Below are positions 23,400 through 33,474 of a stretch of 64,000 nucleotides of DNA, in pieces. The stretch comes from Planctomycetota bacterium. GTDB lineage: Bacteria > Planctomycetota > Phycisphaerae > Phycisphaerales > UBA1924. The notes under the pieces are model-generated. The model searched no databases. It saw only the letters and a program-made list of their open reading frames with translations, and was not told the origin of the DNA. Position 1 is the stretch's first letter. Each line of letters begins with the position of its first letter. A program made the position numbers and the translations under genes. The stretch covers positions 1 through 64,000 of the forward strand of contig JAUZRR010000024.1 in the NCBI GenBank assembly GCA_030950285.1, read 5' to 3'.

Positions 23400-25094
23400 G
23401 TGGAATGTATGCAAATCCGTAAAGGACAACGCCGGGTCTACCTCGAGCTCTCCGCGACGAGATTTGAGTTCGCGGCGTTTGATGGTCGAAATCTGGTGGG
23501 TCACCATGCAGCCCGCCCGAGCACTTCGGCGTTGGATGGAGACTGGGCAGACCTGCTACGTGAGTTCGAGGTCGAGCTGACCGCCTGGTCTGCTGCGCAT
23601 GACCTCCGCGGCTTGCGCACGACTGTTGTCTACTCCGGTCCGGATACGACCGCATTGCTCTCTTCCTGTCCCGCGAGCGCGGGCGAGCGCCGCGCGGCGC
23701 TCGCGGCTCGGATGATCCTTGCCGACACCGTATCTTTCACACTTGAACAGAACGCCCACGTGGAACTGCATGTGTGTCGTGATCGGAACGCGGCGGAGGG
23801 AGAAGCCCCCCAGTTGCACACCATCGGCGTTGCGGATACCGAATCAGCCCTCATCGCGATGTCGCAGGCGATCGGGCGGGCCGGGCTGGTCGCCGACGAG
23901 TTCATCCCCGCACCAGCGGCAAACCTGGCCGCGGCGGTCCGGGCGGTGCCGTTCGAGAGTGAGGGTGATGCTCCGCGGGTCGTGTTGTGGATCGGGAACC
24001 AGACGAGTGGAGTCGCGGCGGTGGCGTCGGGTGCCCTCGCATTTGCGCGACAGATTCCGGTGGGGATCGAGACTCTGGTCGAGGCATTGGCGCGGCCGGT
24101 CAGCTCCCAGCAGAGCGAATCCGCACCGTTGATCGAGCGTGACGCGGGCCGTGAGCTCCTGCTCCAAGCGGGGATCCCCGGCCCGGATGGGTGGAGCGAC
24201 AAGTCGGTTACGCTCGATTCCAGAGCCGTGCTGCCGCTCTTGCAGCCGGTATTGCAACGGCTCGTGATCGAGCTCAAACAGTCGATCCGTTTTGGTCTCA
24301 CCGCTGAGGCGCGTGGCAGTGCCGAGCTGGAGCTCGCCGGGCCGGGAGCGAGTGTGCCCGGCGTTACGGAGCTCTTGAGCAGCGGCCTTGGATTCCCGGC
24401 GGTGCACTCGTCCAAAGTGTGCGTGTCGGAAGAATCCACAGGCGATATCGTGACCGTTCGTGCGCTCGGGGCCGCGGCTCCCAGGCTCACGCCCAAAGAG
24501 ATCGCCGCGTCGAATCTGGCGCGGAGCACCGGGCGAGCGTTGCTGGTGGGTTGTGCGATCGGTGTCCTTGCAATCGCGATCGACGCGGGGCATTCGTGGA
24601 CCCAACTTCGTGCCGCCACCGCCACGCTGGAAACCATCGATGTCGGAGCGCTCGACGAGGGGGCGTCAGTCGTCGCAACCCGTGACACCGCTGTAGCCGC
24701 ACAGGCCGGCGTCCGCGGCGCCGAGTCTCGAATAGCCGCACAGCTCGGGGAGTCAGCCCCGTTCGGCGCGATGATGCGCGCGTTGGCCGCGATCACACCC
24801 CAAGAGGTGGAGCTTCTGAGCATGGACTTTCGCGAGTCGGCCGAGGGTGTCGAGTGTGTGCTCCGCGGGGTGGTCGCCGGGGACTCGGAGGAATCCGAGA
24901 CGGATCGTTTTCGCAGGTATACCGATGCATTGCAGGCATGTCCGTTGGTGCGCGAGACGCAGCTCGGGGAAACCCGCCGGATGCTCGACGGCGATTCGCC
25001 GTCGCTGAGCTTCGCTGTCACGCTGCGGCTTGTGACCCTTCCGGAGTCGGGTCGATTGGTTGCCGCAGCTTCCCAAGGTGAGAGAACGCCATGA
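23400..25094 (+). CDS. PilM/PilN-like (GspL-like) assembly protein
   Basis: Position after pseudopilins; actin-like N-half (VVLWIGNQTSGVAAVASGALAFARQIPVGIETLVEALARP), central TM, periplasmic C-half. Confidence 0.65.
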   Translation: MECMQIRKGQRRVYLELSATRFEFAAFDGRNLVGHHAARPSTSALDGDWADLLREFEVELTAWSAAHDLRGLRTTVVYSGPDTTALLSSCPASAGERRAALAARMILADTVSFTLEQNAHVELHVCRDRNAAEGEAPQLHTIGVADTESALIAMSQAIGRAGLVADEFIPAPAANLAAAVRAVPFESEGDAPRVVLWIGNQTSGVAAVASGALAFARQIPVGIETLVEALARPVSSQQSESAPLIERDAGRELLLQAGIPGPDGWSDKSVTLDSRAVLPLLQPVLQRLVIELKQSIRFGLTAEARGSAELELAGPGASVPGVTELLSSGLGFPAVHSSKVCVSEESTGDIVTVRALGAAAPRLTPKEIAASNLARSTGRALLVGCAIGVLAIAIDAGHSWTQLRAATATLETIDVGALDEGASVVATRDTAVAAQAGVRGAESRIAAQLGESAPFGAMMRALAAITPQEVELLSMDFRESAEGVECVLRGVVAGDSEESETDRFRRYTDALQACPLVRETQLGETRRMLDGDSPSLSFAVTLRLVTLPESGRLVAAASQGERTP

Positions 25095-25720
25095 ACGCCG
25101 AGAGATCGAGGCAGATATTCGCACAGCTCGCGATCGCCGCAGCAATCTGCGGCGGGCTTTACGCCTTTGTCGGGAGCCCGCTTAGAGAGCAAATGCTCGA
25201 AGCCGAAGCCGAGCTGGCGACGGTGCTCGATCAGGGGGCGCAGGCACAGGTGATCCAGGTGGCGTTGCCGGCGTTGCTCGAACAGCAGGAAACCACGAGG
25301 ATTCGGGGCGCCGAGATCGAGGCGCGAAGCCTGCCAGGGTCTGATGAGTCGATCTCGTTTTCCGGGATCATGCGGCTCGCAGACGAGGCCGGCGTCAAGG
25401 TCCGGCAAGTCACACCTGTAAGCGCCGCGTCGCGTGGAAACGCAGCGCCAGAGGAAGCCGAACATACCCGAGCGGGAGACAAAGCCTCTCGGTTTACCAT
25501 CGCCGGCGTCGGGTCTTACACGAGCACGGCCGCATTTCTGGACCTGCTTGGTTCACCCTGGGCGTACAGCTCGATCAAACAGTGCCGCGTCGCACCTGAC
25601 TTTAGCATAGAAGGCGGCGACGGCGTGAGCTTCTCCTGCACACTCGAGTTGTTCGCGTTCGATGCCAGCCCGGTGGACCTCGGCGCTGCCCCTCCAAACC
25701 CCGCCGAGGGATCCAAATGA
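25091..25720 (+). CDS. PilO/GspM-like protein
   Basis: Single N-terminal TM followed by coiled coil and ferredoxin-like C-terminus; 4-bp overlaps with both neighbours. Confidence 0.6.
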   Translation: MNAERSRQIFAQLAIAAAICGGLYAFVGSPLREQMLEAEAELATVLDQGAQAQVIQVALPALLEQQETTRIRGAEIEARSLPGSDESISFSGIMRLADEAGVKVRQVTPVSAASRGNAAPEEAEHTRAGDKASRFTIAGVGSYTSTAAFLDLLGSPWAYSSIKQCRVAPDFSIEGGDGVSFSCTLELFAFDASPVDLGAAPPNPAEGSK

Positions 25721-26244
25721 GCATCAAGGACATGGACAGTGCCAGGCTTATCCCGCTCGCGGGGATCATGGCTCCGGTGACCGCGGTGCTCATCGCGAGG
25801 GTGATGCTCTCGGCCGGCCCGAGCGCCGCCCCGGCTGCCGGCCTAGATGCCTACGACCAGTTGCCGCCGGTTGCGCCGGTTGTTACATCCCCGATTACCG
25901 AGGCCCAACAGACCGCAATCGACTACCTGGCGTCGCTGCCTTCGGGCGGTGATTTGCGGTCGCCGATGGCTCAGCCCAAAGTGCGGGAGGCACTCGAACT
26001 TCCGCCGGAACAACTGGTAGAACAGATCGAGGACCCCACCACCCGACTGGTGCTCAACTCGATCGTGGGCAAGGGCAACCGCGCGCTGGCTTCCATCAGC
26101 AACAACATCTACTGCGTCGGTGAAAGCCCCCTGCCCGAGTGGACGATCACACAGATTGATACCTCAGGGCGGGTTGTGGTACTCCGGCACTCCAACGGCA
26201 CAGAAGCCCGGCTCGCGTATCGAGTCAAGGAACTCGAACGCTAG
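25717..26244 (+). CDS. PilP/GspC-like protein
   Basis: Single TM, Pro-rich linker, C-terminal small beta domain (NNIYCVGESPLPEWTITQIDTSGRVVVLRHSNGTEARLAY); last gene of the operon. Confidence 0.5.
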   Translation: MSIKDMDSARLIPLAGIMAPVTAVLIARVMLSAGPSAAPAAGLDAYDQLPPVAPVVTSPITEAQQTAIDYLASLPSGGDLRSPMAQPKVREALELPPEQLVEQIEDPTTRLVLNSIVGKGNRALASISNNIYCVGESPLPEWTITQIDTSGRVVVLRHSNGTEARLAYRVKELER

Positions 26245-26314
26245 GAAGTCGGTCGGACGCCGCGGACTGTGGGCCTGCATGGATCATTCATGCCGTGATG
26301 CCGTATCGTGTGGC

Positions 26315-27784
26315 ATGAAAGCTGATCTCCAGCCGTTCATGCTCTCAACCGCTCTGCTCATTCTCGCAGCGATTTCTTCTGCCGCAACCGCCTGCCGCGG
26401 CCCGCTTGACTTCCGCGGCGCCTCTCCCGGCGAACTGCTCGTCACGCTCAACGCGGACCGGCCGGATCGGGTGTTTGCAAAGAGCGCGATGGCGAACCGC
26501 CTGCTCGGCACCGTCTCGGTCGTCGATGCGATCGACCGCCGCCGCCTCGCAAACGCCTCGCGCCGCGCAGCCGAGACGGGATGGCCGGAAGAAACTGACG
26601 TGCTCGGGTATGTGCATGTGTCTCGTGGTCGCGACGCGCACTCCTACCGAATCGGGGCGACCCCGGACGGGTTGTTGCTCTTTGACGATCTGAGAGAGCC
26701 GCGGACCTTTGCGATGGATATGGCCGACTGCGAACCTCTGCTCGCTCCTCTGCTCGGGTTTGCCGGCGACCATGCCGTCCCGGCGGATGTTCCGCTGGGC
26801 GAGGTTGTGCCGGCGCTACGTCCGTACCGACGCTCTCCTCTTCTGCTCGATACTGCGACCATCCGTGACCGTCTCAGCGGCGGGCGCAGGTCAAACCTTC
26901 CCGAAACCCAACGCTACCTGCCGGACGAACAGTTCTTTGTGCGGCTGCCCGTCGGGTACTCGGCGAGGTTTCCGGCGGGGCTCATTGTGTGGATCGATGC
27001 GTCGGCGAGCGGGCGGCCGCCGGAGGTGTTCAACCAGGCAGCCGACGAGTTGAACTGCATCATGGTCGGGGCCGCGGACGCGGGCAATCTTCGCCTCGCA
27101 ACCGATCGCTACCAGCTTGCGCTGGACATGGTGGCGACGATGGTTCGGCGGTATCACATCAATACCAACCGGGTGTATGTTACGGGGATTTCGGGCGGCG
27201 GCCGGATCAGCTCCGGGCTCGTGGCGTGCTTTCCGGAGGTGTTCACCGGCGCGGTGCCCATCGTTGGACTCAACGCCTACAAAAAGGTGCCGTTGGGCGA
27301 CGGCCGCTTTGTTGTCGCGGGCTTCGGGCGTCCCAAAGCGGCGTCGTGGCGGCTGTTGCGTACGCGCCGCATCGCACCGATGACCGGGCCGTTGGATTTC
27401 AACTACCGGGAGATGGTCAACGCGACCCGCATCATGACCAGCGACGGGCTCAACGTCCGCATGTTTGAGTACGAGGACATGGCGCACACGCTGCCGACTG
27501 CCGACCGGTTTCTTGAAGCGCTCCGCTGGGTGGACGCGGCACACGCAGAGGAAGCACAGGACGCCGCCGAGGACGCCGAGAAGTTGCTCGCCGGGTACGT
27601 CTCACGGTATGGTGAGGTGCCCGCTGAAAACGAAGGGCAGCGGAAGCTCTTGGAGCGCGTCGCCGAGACAGCGCCCTGGTCGCTTCCGGGGTGGCGAGCT
27701 TGTGAGTTGCTCGGCGTTGCAGCGCCCCTGCCCACGACAGACTCGGTTCCTGACGCCGGGACCACCGATCCCGATTCGCCCTGA
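26315..27784 (+). CDS. Secreted alpha/beta-hydrolase-like protein
   Basis: Signal peptide; VYVTGISGGGRISSGLVACFPEVFTGAVPIVG (nucleophile elbow GxSxGG); MFEYEDMAHTLPTADRFLEAL. Confidence 0.75.
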   Translation: MKADLQPFMLSTALLILAAISSAATACRGPLDFRGASPGELLVTLNADRPDRVFAKSAMANRLLGTVSVVDAIDRRRLANASRRAAETGWPEETDVLGYVHVSRGRDAHSYRIGATPDGLLLFDDLREPRTFAMDMADCEPLLAPLLGFAGDHAVPADVPLGEVVPALRPYRRSPLLLDTATIRDRLSGGRRSNLPETQRYLPDEQFFVRLPVGYSARFPAGLIVWIDASASGRPPEVFNQAADELNCIMVGAADAGNLRLATDRYQLALDMVATMVRRYHINTNRVYVTGISGGGRISSGLVACFPEVFTGAVPIVGLNAYKKVPLGDGRFVVAGFGRPKAASWRLLRTRRIAPMTGPLDFNYREMVNATRIMTSDGLNVRMFEYEDMAHTLPTADRFLEALRWVDAAHAEEAQDAAEDAEKLLAGYVSRYGEVPAENEGQRKLLERVAETAPWSLPGWRACELLGVAAPLPTTDSVPDAGTTDPDSP

Positions 27785-27811
27785 CTAGGTACGCCTTTTT
27801 GCACCGCGACA

Positions 27812-28260
27812 GTGAGCGCGGAACGCAAACGCGCGTTGCGGCACCCCCCGTCCAGCCCCCGTATGCTGGGCGAAGGAGTGTGCTGTTTGAGCGTCGAGGT
27901 CGAAGCCCCGGCAGATGCCGCCGATCGGTTCTTTGCGTCGCAAGGATGGACGCCGTTCCCGTTTCAACAGCGGGCCTGGACCGCGCATGCCGAGAGCCGC
28001 ACCGGGGACACGCCGACCTCGGTCCGGACCCGGCAGTGCAAGAGCCTGCCAGAAGTGCTGATTACGACGCCTGAATCGTTGTCGATCCTGCTGAGCTACG
28101 CCGACGCGCCGCAGCGGTTCGCGTCGCTCGAGAGCGTGATCGTCGACGAATGGCACGAGCTCCTCGCGTCCAAGCGCGAGACGCAGGTGGAGCTCGCGCT
28201 CGCAAGACTCCGGCAATGGTCGCCGGGCGTCCGGACGTGGGCGTTCTCGGCAGCCGAATC
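27812..28260 (+). pseudogene. Remnant of a ligase-associated Lhr-type DExH helicase, internally deleted and truncated
   Basis: FFASQGWTPFPFQQRAW joined directly to SRTGDTPTSVRTRQCKSLPEVLITTPESLSILLSY...VIVDEWHELLASKRETQVELALARLRQWSPGVRTWAFSA; Walker A region and everything after motif III missing. Confidence 0.75.
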
Positions 28261-28791
28261 GGTGTGCCCGGAGCCGTGCTTGATGAGTCGCTCGACCGCC
28301 TGGCGCGTTGCGTTGCGACGACACGTGCCGAGCGTGTGATCGTCGTTGGCGATCTGCTCCACACCAAGACCGCCACGACCCCCGAAGTCATCGAGCGCGT
28401 TGCGGCGTGGCGTGCGGAACTCGCAGCAGAGATCGGGATCGTGCCGGGCAACCACGACCGCGACATCGCCGATATCGCGGCACGCTGGCACCTCCGGCTG
28501 TACCCGGCCGAGCTCTACGACGGCCCGTTCCGAATCGTCCACGAGCCCGACGCGGGGACGGCCGATCACTACACATGGGCAGGACACCTGCACCCGGCGG
28601 TCGCGCTGTCTGCCGGCGGCGATTCGGTGCGGCTGCCCTGCTTCCGCGTCGGCACAAAGCTCGCGGTTCTGCCCGCATTCAGCGTGTTTACCGGCAGGGG
28701 AGGCGTGACAACGGCCCCGGACGACCGGCTCTACGCGGTGACTCCAGAACGTGTCTTCCCCGTGCCCGCGCCGCGTGCCAGAGGACGCTAG
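28250..28791 (+). pseudogene. Remnant of PdeM-type (ligase-associated) metallophosphoesterase, N-terminus missing
   Basis: IGVPGAVLDESLDRLARCVATTRAERVIVVGDLLHTKTATTPE...IVPGNHDRDI...TWAGHLHPAVAL; the N-terminal D-L-H-type metal motif is absent. Confidence 0.7.
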
Positions 28792-28800
28792 TCTATCACC

Positions 28801-30039
28801 ATGCCCCACACGCAAACCGCTTCACGCCTGCGCCCGTTCGGCACGTCCATCTTTGCCGAGATGAGCGTGCTTGCGACACAGCACAACGCCATCAATCTCT
28901 CGCAGGGCTTTCCCGACTTTGACGGCCCGGAGTTTCTCAAGGCCGCCGCGCAACAAGCGATCGAGATCGGCCACAACCAGTATGCGCGCACGCAGGGTGT
29001 TCCCGCGCTTAACGAGGCGATCGCCGCGTGGTGGAAGCGGGGGGGCGGCTGCGAGGTTGACCCGCACGCGGAGATCACCGTGACGTCCGGCTGCACCGAA
29101 GCCCTCGCGGCGTGCTGTCTCGGGCTGCTCGAACCCGGGGATGAGGTCGTCTGCTTCGAGCCGTTCTACGACGCCTATCTCGCGGATGTCGCGCTCGCCG
29201 GGGCGGTGCCCCGCGCGGTGACACTGCGCCCGAATCGCGATCGCTCGGCGTTCGGCTTTGACGAGACCGAGCTGCGGCGGGCGTTCACGCCGCGTACTCG
29301 GGCGGTGCTGCTCAACACGCCGCACAACCCGACCGGGAAGGTATTCACTCGCGACGAGCTCGCGTTGATTGCCGACCTTGCTATAGAGCACGGCACGATC
29401 GTGCTGGCCGACGAGGTGTACGAGCGGCTGGTCTTTGAGCCAGCGCGGCCGCACATCTCGATCGCATCGCTTCCCGGTATGGCGGAGCGCACGATCACGC
29501 TGTCGAGCCTGGGCAAGACGTTCAGCATGACCGGGTGGAAGATCGGGTGGGCGATCGCGCCGCCCGCGTTCACTGCGGGTGTCCGGGCGGCGCACCAGTT
29601 CCTGACCTTCGCCAGCGCCACCCCGCTGCAGCACGCGGCCGCCGTCGCGCTGGCGAGCGAGGAAGGCGAGGCGTATGTCGAGCAGCTTCAACGCGACTAC
29701 GCCAAGCGGCGGCGGTTCCTTGCCGATGCGCTCACGGAACTTGGGTTCGGCGTCATCGAGCCCGAGGGCACGTACTTTATCATGGCTGATCACACCGCGG
29801 TGAGCGAGCGGCTCGGCCTGACCAACGGAAAGGGCGAGCCGGCCGACGACTTTGTCATGTCGCGCTGGCTGATCGAGCACGCGGGTGTCGCGACGATCCC
29901 GCCGAGCGTGTTTTACCACGATAAAATGGAGGGAAGGAAGTACCTCCGCTTCGCGTTCTGCAAGCGAGCGGAGACGCTCCGTGCGGCAGTGGATCGGATG
30001 CGCACCGCGATCGGCAGTGCTCGCCGTGTGCAAGCGTAG
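28801..30039 (+). CDS. Class I/II PLP aminotransferase (methionine/kynurenine aminotransferase-like)
   Basis: NLSQGFPDFDGPEFL; QYARTQGVPALNEAIA; NTPHNPTGKVFTRDEL; SLGKTFSMTGWKIGW (PLP lysine). Confidence 0.92.
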   Translation: MPHTQTASRLRPFGTSIFAEMSVLATQHNAINLSQGFPDFDGPEFLKAAAQQAIEIGHNQYARTQGVPALNEAIAAWWKRGGGCEVDPHAEITVTSGCTEALAACCLGLLEPGDEVVCFEPFYDAYLADVALAGAVPRAVTLRPNRDRSAFGFDETELRRAFTPRTRAVLLNTPHNPTGKVFTRDELALIADLAIEHGTIVLADEVYERLVFEPARPHISIASLPGMAERTITLSSLGKTFSMTGWKIGWAIAPPAFTAGVRAAHQFLTFASATPLQHAAAVALASEEGEAYVEQLQRDYAKRRRFLADALTELGFGVIEPEGTYFIMADHTAVSERLGLTNGKGEPADDFVMSRWLIEHAGVATIPPSVFYHDKMEGRKYLRFAFCKRAETLRAAVDRMRTAIGSARRVQA

Positions 30040-31281
30040 TCAGCGGGGCGCACGACTCGACGCACGCGAGCCGACGTGTTCGGTCCCAAACTTCAGCGCC
30101 GCGATCCGCTCGGGCAGGCTTAGCAAGCGGATGAACCCCTCGGCGTGCTGCTGGTTGTAGACCTCGTCCTCGGCAAACGTCGCGTAGCTTTCTTCGTAGA
30201 GGCTAAACGGGCTCGATCGGCCGACCAGGCACGCCCTGCCCTTGTAGAGCCGGACAACCGCGGTCCCGGTCATCCGCTCGCCAATCTTCGCGGCACACAC
30301 CGAGAGCGCCTCGCGCAGCGGTGTGAACCATCGGCCGTTGTACACAAGCTCGGCGAACGTTACCGCCATCTGTTGCTTCCAGTGCTGTGTTTCGCGGTCG
30401 AGCACGCACTGCTCGATCCCTTTGATCGCCTCGGCGAGCACCGTGCCTCCCGGCGTTTCGTAGAGCCCGCGGGATTTCATGCCGACGAGGCGGTTCTCGA
30501 GGATGTCGATGCGTCCCACGCCGTGCTCGCCGGCGATGGTGTTGAGACGGGCGACGATGACCTCGGGCGCGAGGCGTTCGCCATCGACCGCGACCGGGAG
30601 ACCGGCCTCGAAATCGACCGAGACGTCCCGGGCTTGATCCGGCGCGGCGCTTGGGTCGGCTGTCATCATCCAGACGTCGTCGGGCGGCGGGGCGGCCGGG
30701 TCTTCGAGCACGCCGCCCTCGTGCGAGACGTGCCAGAGATTTCGGTCGCGCGAGTAGATCTTTTTCGCGCTCGATGTCGTCGGGATGTTCCGCTCGGCAA
30801 GGTACGCCAGCAAGTCCTCGCGCGAGCGCATCGACCACGTCCGCCACGGCGCGATGACCTCGAGGTCCGGGGCGAGGGCGGCAAAGGTGCTCTCGAAGCG
30901 CACCTGGTCGTTGCCTTTGCCGGTGCAGCCGTGGGCGAGCGCGTCGGCGTCGAACTCTCGGGCGACCTCGACCTGCGCCTTGGCGATCAACGGCCGCGCG
31001 ATCGAGGTGCCGAGGAGGTAATCGTGCTCGTACTGGATGCCCGCAAGCAACGTCGGGAACACATAGTCGGCGACAAACTCGCGGGTGAGGTCAACGACCC
31101 GGCAGGCCGAGGCGCCGCTCGCAGCGGCTTTCTCCTCGATGCCGGCGAGTTCTTCCTCGCCTTGCCCGACATCGCCGACAAACGCGATGACTTCGCAGTC
31201 CATGTGCTCTTTGAGCCAGGGGATGACCGCCGAGGTGTCGAGCCCGCCGGAGTACGCCAGAACGACCTTCTTCTTTGCCAT
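30040..31281 (-). CDS. argG: Argininosuccinate synthase
   Basis: [47 protein letters not shown]. Confidence 0.96.
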   Translation of the reverse strand: MAKKKVVLAYSGGLDTSAVIPWLKEHMDCEVIAFVGDVGQGEEELAGIEEKAAASGASACRVVDLTREFVADYVFPTLLAGIQYEHDYLLGTSIARPLIAKAQVEVAREFDADALAHGCTGKGNDQVRFESTFAALAPDLEVIAPWRTWSMRSREDLLAYLAERNIPTTSSAKKIYSRDRNLWHVSHEGGVLEDPAAPPPDDVWMMTADPSAAPDQARDVSVDFEAGLPVAVDGERLAPEVIVARLNTIAGEHGVGRIDILENRLVGMKSRGLYETPGGTVLAEAIKGIEQCVLDRETQHWKQQMAVTFAELVYNGRWFTPLREALSVCAAKIGERMTGTAVVRLYKGRACLVGRSSPFSLYEESYATFAEDEVYNQQHAEGFIRLLSLPERIAALKFGTEHVGSRASSRAPR

Positions 31282-31299
31282 GCGCGCGGTCTCCGGGCA

Positions 31300-31333
31300 G
31301 GGGGTTGGGGTGGGGGGTGGGACAGGGTTGGGG
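31300..31333 (+). other. Putative G-quadruplex-forming tract upstream of argG
   Basis: GGGGGTTGGGGTGGGGGGTGGGACAGGGTTGGGG. Confidence 0.7.
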
Positions 31334-31447
31334 CGGATGGTAGGCCGTTATGCACGAGATGTATAGTTATTCAAGCTCGCCGGGCCCCTCGGCCGCCCCG
31401 CGAGATAGGATGCGCCGGCCCGTGACCCCGTCTTTGGAGATTCGACG

Positions 31448-32272
31448 ATGCACCACCTCGCAGCCCTCGGCGCTCTTGCCCTGGCGTGTGCCCAGCTCGT
31501 GGCCCAGCCGGGGTTGGCCGAAGAACCCAGCGCCGCAACGGCTCCCACGGCCGCCGAGCCCTTCACCGTGCTGGTCTTTTCCCGCACCGCCGGCTTCCGG
31601 CACGCCTCGATCCCCGACGGCATCGCGGCGCTCAAAGAGATCGGCGAAGCACAGGGCTTCGAGGTTGTCGCGACCGAAGACCCGGCGGCGTTCACCGACG
31701 ACAATCTCGAACGGTTCACGGTGGTCGTCTTTCTGAGCACCACCGGCAACGTGCTCGACGAGGAACAGGAAGCCGCGTTCGAGCGGTTCATCGCCAAGGG
31801 GCGGGGCTATGTCGGGGTGCACGCCGCGGCCGACACCGAGTACGACTGGCCGTGGTACGGCAAGCTCGTCGGCGGCTATTTCAAGAGCCACCCAAAGATT
31901 CAGCCCGCCGACGTGGTGGTCGAAGACCGCACGCACCCCTCGACCGCCCACCTGCCCGAGCGCTGGCGGCGGACCGATGAGTGGTACAACTATCGCGAGA
32001 ACCCGCGCGAGAGCGAGTCGATCCGCGTGCTGATGCACCTCGACACCGAGTCTTATGACGGCAGCGAGATGCCCGGCGACCACCCGATCGCGTGGTGCCA
32101 CCAGTTCGGCGGCGGGCGGGCGTTCTATACCGGGGGCGGGCACACGAGCGAGAGCTTTCGTGACCCCGACTTCCGCCGGCACCTGCTGGGCGGGATGCTG
32201 TGGGCCAGTGGACATACAGAACATAGCCGCGCAAACGGCGAAAGCGAAACACCCGCTGAGGAGTCTCAGTAG
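31448..32272 (+). CDS. ThuA-like domain protein (secreted)
   Basis: [74 protein letters not shown]. Confidence 0.88.
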   Translation: MHHLAALGALALACAQLVAQPGLAEEPSAATAPTAAEPFTVLVFSRTAGFRHASIPDGIAALKEIGEAQGFEVVATEDPAAFTDDNLERFTVVVFLSTTGNVLDEEQEAAFERFIAKGRGYVGVHAAADTEYDWPWYGKLVGGYFKSHPKIQPADVVVEDRTHPSTAHLPERWRRTDEWYNYRENPRESESIRVLMHLDTESYDGSEMPGDHPIAWCHQFGGGRAFYTGGGHTSESFRDPDFRRHLLGGMLWASGHTEHSRANGESETPAEESQ

Positions 32273-33474
32273 TCTCGCCCCCGAACCCCCGAAGGCGTTG
32301 TGAATACTCTCCAGTCCACCGCACCAAAGGGGCGATAGGGACCGTCTATCTGGACTGGCGGATCAATCATTGATCTGAGAGCCGCTGCGCCATCGAACAT
32401 ACCGACCTCCCACGCACTGACTCTTGCGGCCTCCTCCGGCGCCCACCCCACAAATGCCAGGCATCCCTTTGCCGAAGGAAAGAGAACTTCCGACACACGC
32501 ACGCCACCAAAGAGCGACCGGCCGTCCGGTGGATCAACCCCCTCCCAGTACGATGGTCTTGCAACCGCAGCATGTGTCATCCGAAAGTAAGTCGTTATCC
32601 GCGCAGGCCCCGTGCTGGGGCGGGAGTAATGTGAGAGGTGGGTGAGGTCTATTCCGTGCCGAAGCAACGCGGTTGGCCACAACTGACTCTGCCCACGAAA
32701 GTATGACGGCGCACCAAATGTGCCCCAATCGTCCTCAGGAAGCGTGCCCGCCTCAGGGTTTCCGGGCTCGGCAAGAAACGGAAGGTGCCCTGCTTCTGCA
32801 TCTGCATACTGTACTGTCGCTGCCAGACTCTGCCGCATCGCGGCGAGCCGTTCAGTCCGTCGGCCAGCCTTGCGGGCCTGACCAAGCGCGGGGAGCAGGA
32901 GTGCAACCAGTACGGCCAGGACGGCGAGGACTACCAATACCTCAATGAGTGTAAAGCCGCTTTGAGGGTGCGACGCATGCGCCGGGCGGGCGGGACGCTC
33001 TGGAATATCTAATATCAGCCACGTCGAAACAATGAGTAGGCCGGCGTTCCGGAAGAGCCCGATCGCCGCTCCGGTACGGGCATCTGCTTTGAATACTTCC
33101 CATGATCCGAGACAGCCGCAACTGGGAGGCTGATCCATAGTAAGAAGGAGCGCAAGCACAGCAGAGAACCCGGCCGGCAGTATGGTGGCAAGCATTGCCG
33201 GGATACGGGGACGTGTGGCAAAGCACGCCAATGCAAGGCCGATCATAATCTCAACACTTGGGATCGCAGCCGTTATGCTGTCGCGAAGCAGAGAAAGCGA
33301 AAGGCCTGAGTCGCCAAGCGACTGTACGACTATTGCGTCAACTGTTACGCGGAACTCATATATCCATGCCAACTTGGCCGATCCTGCGCCGACAAAAAAC
33401 ACGCCTAGCGCCACAGCGCTGATTGCGCGCCACCGGGCGTTGCTCCGAAGCGCCTTGTGCAAGGTACTGTTCAT
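32266..33474 (-). CDS. MauE/DoxX-like membrane domain fused to a prepilin-type cleavage/methylation domain protein
   Basis: About 4 predicted TMs with loop [13 protein letters not shown], then [37 protein letters not shown] (GFTLIE encoded at 32941..32958) and a pseudopilin-like globular tail, all in one uninterrupted ORF. Confidence 0.8.
   Translation of the reverse strand: MNSTLHKALRSNARWRAISAVALGVFFVGAGSAKLAWIYEFRVTVDAIVVQSLGDSGLSLSLLRDSITAAIPSVEIMIGLALACFATRPRIPAMLATILPAGFSAVLALLLTMDQPPSCGCLGSWEVFKADARTGAAIGLFRNAGLLIVSTWLILDIPERPARPAHASHPQSGFTLIEVLVVLAVLAVLVALLLPALGQARKAGRRTERLAAMRQSLAATVQYADAEAGHLPFLAEPGNPEAGTLPEDDWGTFGAPSYFRGQSQLWPTALLRHGIDLTHLSHYSRPSTGPARITTYFRMTHAAVARPSYWEGVDPPDGRSLFGGVRVSEVLFPSAKGCLAFVGWAPEEAARVSAWEVGMFDGAAALRSMIDPPVQIDGPYRPFGAVDWRVFTTPSGVRGRDY

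Noticed and set aside
28150-28791. Intact metallophosphoesterase gene
   Set aside because: The first residues are out-of-frame Lhr sequence and the N-terminal metal-binding motif is missing, so I call it a remnant.
30037-30042. Convergent aminotransferase/argG genes with zero intergenic space
   Set aside because: Unusual-looking but common in compact genomes; no extra signal to support a special function.
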